A stretch of 64,000 nt of DNA, taken from NCBI GenBank assembly GCA_029582155.1, contig CM055909.1, positions 16,990,534 to 17,054,533 on the forward strand, given 5' to 3'. Positions 57,736-64,000 of this stretch are shown here, in pieces. Position 1 is the stretch's first letter; the number at the start of each line of letters is the position of its first letter. The notes below the pieces were generated by a model. The model worked only from the letters and a program-made list of their open reading frames with translations, did not search any database and was not told the DNA's origin. This stretch comes from Panopea generosa (Eukaryota; Mollusca; Bivalvia; Adapedonta; Hiatellidae). A program made the translations under genes and the position numbers.

Positions 57736-58231
57736 CATTCAATCAATCAATCATTCCTCGGAATAGAATAGTTCTTCATTTTATTGAAATAGTCGCTGTT
57801 GAGGTCAGTTTCAGAAAATCAAGCGACGAAGATTATAAAGACTGTCAGTCATATAGTATGACTGTGTGCCAATGTGTTGTTTTATTATAATGGATTATAA
57901 CTGATTGCCCATTTTGGTGATTTAGATCGCTTTTTAAAACTATCAAATCAAACGGAAACGTGTTCGGGATTAAACGCTGTAAATGTTAAATTCTCATATT
58001 TAAATGTTTAATATTTAATTTGTATCGAAACATTTAAAGCGAAAAGTTAATTATAGCACTCAGTTTTCATAATGAAAATAATAAAACATAAACATCTACC
58101 TTTTTAAGTCTACACGTACCAAGCGCAAATTTTAAAGCCATAAATGGAATGAAATGTGCTTGCAGGGACCGAGAAATGTAGAACGATGGCACCAATTATC
58201 ACGTTTTTAAATGACAATCCCTTAAAACACA
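57736..58231. other. AT-rich spacer, nothing recognised
   Basis: No supportable feature. Confidence 0.45.
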
Positions 58232-58690
58232 ATGCAATACCCAGTACACCTATATGAGAACAAATTCAATCCCCGGTACACCGCCGATGTTTTAGTCCTA
58301 TTTCTCGGCCATTTCATTAGATACAACCCTGAAATCGAGTGTACCTTGTTCTATGTGTCTAACGTAATAAATTGTTCGATTCAGAATTTTCACAACATGG
58401 CACAAATAAGACGATGTTGAGTAAAATGTGCACATGGCACCCGGTGATAAAATGATAAGGTTGACAGAGATCAAGTTTTATCATTCCAGTATAGTTTTGA
58501 GTGATTTCCAGTCTTGTAAAGCATTTGCACATTAGTGACTTAATAATCACATTGAAAATTCATGTTGTAGTCACCAGAAAACACAAGATAATTAGGTTTG
58601 AACTGACCTTGTTGACAAAAGTCATGCTGAATTTTGGTAAAAATCTTATCACTTTAGGGCAATATCCGGTGCACGTTGTACCACCGTGAG
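58232..58690 (+). mobile_element. Dispersed ~450-bp element, copy right of the array
   Basis: Inverted relative to 44635-45056. Starts CAATACCCAGTACAC and ends GTGCACGTTGTACCACCGTG. It is placed so that the two copies face each other across the tandem array. Confidence 0.75.
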
Positions 58691-58733
58691 ACCTTCTGTT
58701 CTCAAACGTTTGTAAACAAAGTTAAACGTTTAA

Positions 58734-58932
58734 GGAGGGATACACCTTTTGAATTATTTCTTAAATCAGTGGTGTATTTGGTATATATGGCCATGTTTAC
58801 AACGTCACAGGTAAATAAATCTTGTTTTTATCCCAGGAAAAAATACATATTCACATTAGAAATTACTTCTAGTTTCATTATACACCAACTATACCATTTA
58901 TTTCAAAAATAATTAGACACGTATGTTCCTCC
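58734..58932. mobile_element. 199-bp MITE with TTAA flanks
   Basis: TTAA|GGAGGGATACACC on the left, GTATGTTCCTCC|TTAA on the right. The inverted ends share GGAGG and ATAC with a small offset. No coding capacity. A third, different TTAA-type family in this window. Confidence 0.55.
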
Positions 58933-58936
58933 TTAA

Positions 58937-59237
58937 GTGACCTGAATGCAGCCCAGGCTGGTGTAAGCTGATAACGTGAAAATGATGTTTTGTGCATAGT
59001 ATGTCGTCTATAAATAACCGCAGACAAGGTCGTGTGCTACTTACGGACGTATGCACAAGCAGACTGTCAGTTATATCTAAGATAGTACGATATAGATATC
59101 ATTGCAAGTAAGGATTAACAGGTATCGTCTAGGACATATATCATATAGAACTTCTGTACGGCGTGTGTCGCGTGTGTATGTAAACAGTAAATGTGATTAT
59201 ATTAGACATACCGATGTACGTGTAATACATTAAAACA
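58937..59237 (+). other. Upstream region of the SDR gene
   Basis: Presumptive promoter and 5' UTR. No TATA box at a convincing distance, and no known motif that I can support. Confidence 0.4.
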
Positions 59238-59553
59238 ATGTTTATATATTTCAGTTACTTTTGTCTTATTTTTTTTCTTGCAAGGTGGTTGCTAAGGAAG
59301 CTCAAAATAAGTAACTATGGCAACAGATATGTTCTTATTACCGGGTGTGATTCGGGATTTGGAAACATGCTCGCGAAACGACTGGATTCTATGGGATTGC
59401 ACGTTATTGCTGGATGCTTTACCGAGACGGGAATTAATGAGTTACGGGAAACAGGTTCAGAACGACTTGTTGCCATGACACTTGATGTTACCAGCGAAAC
59501 AAGCATCGCCAATGCCGTTGAACAGGTGAACAAAATACTGCCAAGAAACAAAG
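59238..59553 (+). CDS. SDR gene, exon 1
   Basis: Start Met chosen because it directly precedes the hydrophobic anchor and the frame is closed shortly upstream. Encodes the anchor, ITGCDSGFGNMLAKRLDSMG and the LDVTSETS segment. Donor CAAAG|GTGAGAC, phase 1. Confidence 0.88.
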
Positions 59554-61147
59554 GTGAGACGATAAATACTGACTGAGGATTTGTAATGTTGAAAGTTGAG
59601 ACAATGTTCACTGATAAATATCTAGATTTAATAACGACAAGGAACCCCGAAGGAAACATCTTGGGTCAATACAACAAATAGGGTGGGGTGGGTGGGGGTC
59701 GGGTAATGGATATGTGTTTTGTTGCTATTTATCTAAAAATTTACGTCAAGTTAAACACGATATTCTCGGGATTCTTTATTGACCGGGTATGGATGGCATG
59801 TGACAATAACAAGTGGGTTATTGAAAATTAGACCATACGTAAGCAACTTTTGACGATCAGTTCGAAACACTATTATCGAATTTCGATCATTCGAGCTTTT
59901 CGTATCAACATCCATGACTATCCCAAAACGATGCTATTGGAAACAATTGCATTAGTTTGTTGTACTATTTTGGTAATCTTCACCTCTACTTTTTCAGGAC
60001 TTTGGGCAATTGTAAACAACGCCGGTATTGTTGGCGGTACAGGCCCGACAAGCTGGCAGACGAGAAAAGACTACAATGACACATTGGCTGTCAACTTGTA
60101 TGGCGTTATATTCATGACAAAGGCTTTTCTACCACTGGTACTTCTAGAAAACGGACGTGTAGTGAATATGTCGAGTGTAATGGCAAGATTTCCGTTGGCA
60201 GGCGCAGCATACACGGTCTCCAAATATGGAGTGGACGGGTTCTCCCGAATATTGAGGTATTTCCAAATTCAACTTATTTTGTAGTATAAGAATATGATCC
60301 TAGCGATCTATGCAGAGCGGCACGAGTTTTTCAAAAGGAGTTTTATAATGTTTGCCATGTTCATTATTGTAGTTCCGTATATGGTTGCCTAGTTTTACCA
60401 GTACATAAGTGATGATTAGAATAGCAGTATGTGACTCGTGCATGTCAAATAAAAGTTGATTACTGAAATTAGGCAGCTCCACGTGCATCAAGGTTCTTAG
60501 TGTATTCTGCATATTTACTTGCTGGTGCTCTGTTGTAGGCCACTTAATCGAAGTTACAAAATGGACTTTCCTGATTGCCCTGTTGTCGCCTGCGTTCATT
60601 TGAAATTTCCAATGTGTTTATTCTTTTTGTCCACTGATAAATTAAAGAAGCTATTATACATTCATTTGTGTAATAAAAAAAAACAACAACACCGATTTCT
60701 TTCTCGGTTCCAAGAGGTGGTCTTATACTCCTTCACTCTGTTGAGTTGTCTAAAGTGCCGTCTCAAGATCACTTACCGCTCATCGCTAAGGTCGTAGGAT
60801 AGGTCCCACTCGCTCTAAATCTATGTTACTTGCGGAAGGACGGTGGTTCTACTGAGACTCATTTTGTGGTCTTCCACCACCAATAAAACTGGAATGACAT
60901 ATACATCGTAGAACTTGAAATATGTTGGAAATGGCATTAAGCCCCATTAAAAAAAACAATTCACAGATACTTTGATATTTCAGACGCGAGTTATACTTAA
61001 GTAAAGCAAGTGTCCACGTCATTGAACCAGGATTTTTCGACACGCCTCTGATGAACAGTGCAACATTAAATCGCCGTCTACAAGAGAAGATAGACAGCCT
61101 TCCAATACAAATGAAACGTCAGATCCCAGAACAGACATTGAAGGCTA
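59238..61147 (+). CDS. Short-chain dehydrogenase/reductase, 17beta-HSD6 / retinol dehydrogenase type, 5' three exons
   Basis: Predicted NAD(P)-dependent oxidoreductase of steroids, retinoids or similar lipids, anchored in the ER membrane by its N-terminus. Exons: 59238-59553, 59998-60256 and 60984-61147, with GT/AG junctions in matching phase (739 nt, 246 codons plus one base). Residues 1-20 form a hydrophobic signal-anchor (FIYFSYFCLIFFLARWLL). A Rossmann fold follows with cofactor motif TGCDSGFG (~35-42), NNAG (~110), catalytic Ser in VVNMSSV and catalytic YTVSK, then VHVIEPGFFDTPL. The family is ~315-330 aa, so the C-terminal ~75 residues must lie in exon(s) beyond 64000. The donor at 61148 (GTAAGT) is perfect. 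The exact paralog and substrate cannot be decided. Confidence 0.88.
59554..59997 (+). other. SDR intron 1
   Basis: 444 bp with a GGGTGGGGTGGGTGGGGG stretch near 59680. No transposon recognised. Confidence 0.75.
59998..60256 (+). CDS. SDR gene, exon 2
   Basis: Acceptor CTACTTTTTCAG. Encodes LWAIVNNAGIVGG, the active-site Ser region and YTVSKYGVDGFS. Donor TTGAG|GTATTT, phase 2. Confidence 0.9.
60257..60699 (+). other. SDR intron 2, first part
   Basis: No recognised element. Confidence 0.5.
60700..60960 (+). mobile_element. SINE family C copy in SDR intron 2
   Basis: Decayed head (GAGTTGTCTAAAGTGCCGTC with TCTCAAGATCACTTACC), then GGTCGTAGGATAGGTCCCAC, body TTACTTGCGGAAGGACGGTG and GTTCTACTGAG, CAATAAAACTGGAATGACAT and tail GGCATTAAGCCCCATTAAAA. 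It ends just before the branch/acceptor region of exon 3. Confidence 0.72.
60984..61147 (+). CDS. SDR gene, exon 3
   Basis: Acceptor TTGATATTTCAG. Encodes RRELYLSKASVHVIEPGFFD then TPLMNSATLNRRLQEKIDSL and ends at a consensus donor (GTAAGT) in phase 1. Reading through the donor stops immediately, so splicing is required. Confidence 0.85.
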
Positions 61148-61224
61148 GTAAGTAACTAGGATATGAGTTTGTCAAAATTCACAACCACGACAGTTATGGA
61201 GAAAAATAATATAATCTTATCTAT

Positions 61225-61994
61225 CAAAACAGTTAATTGGATACATGATAATGATAGCTTTATTGACGAAGAAACTTCACCTCCCCCGCCCTCTAAAACA
61301 GTTGGTAGGATTGGTAATTATGACAGCTTTATATTGAGCAACACAGTTGATTACTACAGCTTTATATGCCATGACACTACCAACACAGTTGATGGCTACA
61401 GCTTTATTGACCATGGCACTGCTAAAACAGTTGGTAGGCCTCGTGATTATTAACGCTTTATTGACAATATCAGATGGTTCTTATAGCTTTATTGACCACG
61501 ACACTGACATAATAGTTGGTTATTACAGCTTTATTGACCACGACACTACCAAAACATTTGATTATTACAGCTTTATTGACAACACTACCAAAACATTTGA
61601 TTATTGCAGCTTTATTGAACACGACACTACATAAATAGTTGATTATTACAGCTTTATTGAACACGACACTACTAAAACAGTAGATTAATACAGCTTAAAT
61701 GAGCAGGAATGTTCCAAAACTGTTGATTATTATAGCCTTATTGACTTTGACACAACCAAAACAGTTGATGATTACAGCTTTATTGACAAAAAACAGTCGA
61801 TTATTACAGCTATATTGACTATGACACTACCAAAAACAGTTGATTATTAAAGTTTTATTGACCACAATACTACCAAATCAGTTAATTATTGCAGCTTTAT
61901 TGACCATGACACTACCAAAACAATTGATTTTTACAGCTTTATTGAACAAAAACAGTTGATTATTACAATTTTATTGATAAAAACAATCAAAACA
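61225..61994. repeat. 42-bp minisatellite in SDR intron 3
   Basis: Units like TTGATTATTACAGCTTTATT + GACCACGACACTACCAAAAC + AG, about 18 copies here with many length variants. The same array continues at 62455-63125 and 63768-64000. Frames such as DYYSFIDHDTTKT repeats come from the array. Confidence 0.9.
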
Positions 61995-63302
61995 GATCTT
62001 GTTGTTACATAAAAGCTGTGCATGTTTGGTTAAGATTCAATGAAAAATGAAGGTGCTTTCGTGTCTACAACACTTTCCCTATGTAACTCTAAGTAAAACA
62101 GTGACCCCTGTCGCAACTCCAAATTTAACACGACTTCAACAAATCTTTAAGGGTACCATCCATGTAATGCTACATGTCAAATATCTAAGGTTTAGGCCTT
62201 GAACTTTCAGAGACAATGTTTTTTAAAGTTTCATTTAAAATGTGCTTATAAGCCCTATGGCAGGGGCATTTGTGTTCAAATCACACTGGTTTAAGAACTC
62301 GTCCTAGATCTTGTGGTTATATAACTGCTGTGGAAGTTTGGTTTACCAAAGATTCAATGAAAATGAAGGTGCTTTCGCGTCTAAAAGAAAAAGGTAAACG
62401 TCTAGACGGACGACAGCCAATTTACCATGACATAAGCCCTGCTGGCATTTGAACAGTACAGCTAAAAAACAGTCGATTATTACAGCTTTATTGACCATAA
62501 CACTACCAAAATAGTTAATATTTACAGCTTTATTGACCAAAACAGTTGATTATTAAAGCTTTACTGACCACAATATTACCAAAAAAACAGCCGAATATTA
62601 CAGTTTTAACCACTATAATTGTTGATTATTACAGCTTTATTGACCTCAATATTGCAAAAAACAAAACAGTTGATTATAACAGCCTTATTGACCATAACAC
62701 TACCAAAACAGTTTATTATTACAGCTTCATTCACAAAAACAGTTGATTATTACAATTTTATTGATAAAAACAATCAAAACAGTTGCTTATGACAGCTTTA
62801 TTGACTGAAATCAGTTGGTTATCACAGCTTTATTAATAATGCCCCCAACCAAAATGGTTGATTATGACAGCTTATTAACATTAACAGTTGATTATTACAG
62901 CTTTATTGACCACACAGTCCAAAAACAGTAAATTATTAAAGCTTCAACCTCTAAAATAGTCTATTATTACAGCTTTATTGACCAAAATATTGAGATAGAA
63001 CCTCAACAGTTGATTTTTACAGCTTCATTAACAATAACACCACCAAAACAGTAGATTAATGCAGCTTTATTGCCCAAAACAGTTATTATTACAGCTTTGT
63101 TGACGACAATATTACAGAAAACAAGAGGCCCAAGAGGACCTGCATCGCTCTACTCGCAACAGATACTATATGTGAAATATCTACGGTCTAGGCCTTTAAC
63201 TTTCAGAGAAAATGTTTTTTTTAAATTTTACTTGAAATGTGCTTATAAGCCCTGTGGCGGGTGCATTTGTGGTGGAATTGTGCTGGTTTAAGAAATTGTC
63301 CA
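61995..63302. repeat. 1308-bp segment, first copy of a direct duplication
   Basis: A non-minisatellite block (61995-62455: AGATCTTGTTGTTACATAAA ... GACATAAGCCCTGCTGGCAT) plus a stretch of the 42-bp array, repeated with a 1308-bp offset. Sequence near 63125-63302 is a third, more diverged copy of part of the block (GTGCTTATAAGCCCTGTGGC). Confidence 0.85.
63125..63302 (+). mobile_element. Short dispersed repeat, head 'AAGAGGCCCAAGAGGACC'
   Basis: ACAAGAGGCCCAAGAGGACC TGCATCGCTC resembles the heads of bivalve short interspersed elements. It continues into the diverged copy of the duplicated block, suggesting that the block itself is such an element. Confidence 0.5.
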
Positions 63303-64000
63303 AGATCTTGTTGTTACATAAAAGCTGTGCATGTTTGGTTTAGATTCAATGAAAAATGAAGGTGCTTTCGTGTCTACAACACTTTCCCTATGTAACTCTA
63401 AGTAAAACAGTGACCCCTGTCGCAACTCCAAATTTAACACGACTTCAACAAATCTTTAAGGGGACCTCCATGTAATGCTACATGTCAAATATCTAAGGTT
63501 TAGGCCTTGAACTTTCAGAGACAATGTTTTTTAAAGTTTCATTTAAAATGTGCTTATAAGCCCTATGGCAGGGGCATTTGTGTTCAAATCACACTGGTTT
63601 AAGAACTCGTCCTAGATCTTGTGGTTATATAACTGCTGTGGAAGTTTGGTTTACCAAAGATTCAATGAAAATGAAGGTGCTTTCGCGTCTACAAGAAAAA
63701 GGTAAACGTCTAGACGGACGACAGCCAATTTACCATGACATAAGCCCTGCTGGCATTTGAACAGTACAGCTAAAAAACAGTCGATTATTACAGCTTTATT
63801 GACCATAACACTACCAAAATAGTTAATATTTACAGCTTCATTGACCAAAACAGTTGATTATTAAAGCTTTACTGACCACAATATTACCAAAAAAACAGCC
63901 GAATATTACAGTTTTAACCACTATAATTGTTGATTATTACAGCTTTATTGACCTCAATATTGCAAAAAACAAAACAGTTGATTATAACAGCCTTATTGAC
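63303..64000. repeat. Second copy of the 1308-bp duplication, cut by the window edge
   Basis: Nearly identical to 61995-62692. Differences seen include AAGGGTACCATCC versus AAGGGGACCTCC near 62150/63460. Confidence 0.85.

Noticed and set aside
61163-61634. Frames rich in YYSFIDHDTT after SDR exon 3 as the gene's C-terminus
   Set aside because: They come from the 42-bp minisatellite and do not resemble SDR C-terminal sequence. Exon 3 ends at a consensus donor.

Overview
The window is AT-rich, intron-rich animal DNA with no bacterial or organellar features. The repeats point to a mollusc, most likely a bivalve: several families of tRNA-headed SINEs, dispersed elements full of 'GACCTTGACCTTTGA' blocks, TTAA-flanked MITEs, and Tc1, mariner and LINE remnants. 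No species can be fixed from the sequence alone. Two host genes can be modelled, and most of the remaining DNA is minisatellite or transposon.

Layout. 1-6.3 kb is a 35-bp minisatellite, then an old ~55-bp satellite that flips orientation three times, then a ~100-bp repeat and a GACA microsatellite. 6.3-14 kb is repeat-poor AT-rich DNA holding a LINE fragment, several SINEs, an inverted duplication, and a 64-bp minisatellite split by a solo-LTR-like insertion. 15.0-43.8 kb (minus strand) is an ankyrin-repeat/SOCS-box (ASB-type) gene. Its ten predicted exons have matching splice phases and total 2052 nt (683 aa). Exons 2-10 are well supported; exon 1 is tentative. Most introns carry their own private minisatellite (68, 35, 37, ~170, 55, 48-49, 34, 23 and 73 bp units), and a 33-bp array starts right after the stop codon. 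45.58-57.39 kb is a tandem array of four nearly identical 2949-bp units, joined by single shared TTAA tetranucleotides. Each unit has imperfect TTAAAGGG terminal inverted repeats and a small ORF resembling the cysteine-rich cytoplasmic domain of P2X7 receptors. Inverted copies of a ~450-bp element lie on either side of the array. 59.2-61.15 kb (plus strand) holds the first three coding exons of a short-chain dehydrogenase/reductase of the 17beta-HSD6 / retinol dehydrogenase type; its last exon or exons lie beyond the right edge. 61.2-64 kb, within its next intron, is a 42-bp minisatellite and a 1308-bp direct duplication.

How it works together. The ASB-type protein should act as a substrate-recognition subunit of an Elongin B/C-Cullin-5 ubiquitin ligase: ankyrin repeats for the target, SOCS box for Elongin. 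The SDR should be a membrane-anchored NAD(P)-dependent oxidoreductase of steroids or retinoids. I see no functional link between the two. The most unusual object is the TTAA-bounded tandem array with its P2X7-like ORF and promoter-like subterminal inverted repeats. Next is a 55-bp minisatellite that has multiplied a splice acceptor of the ASB gene.
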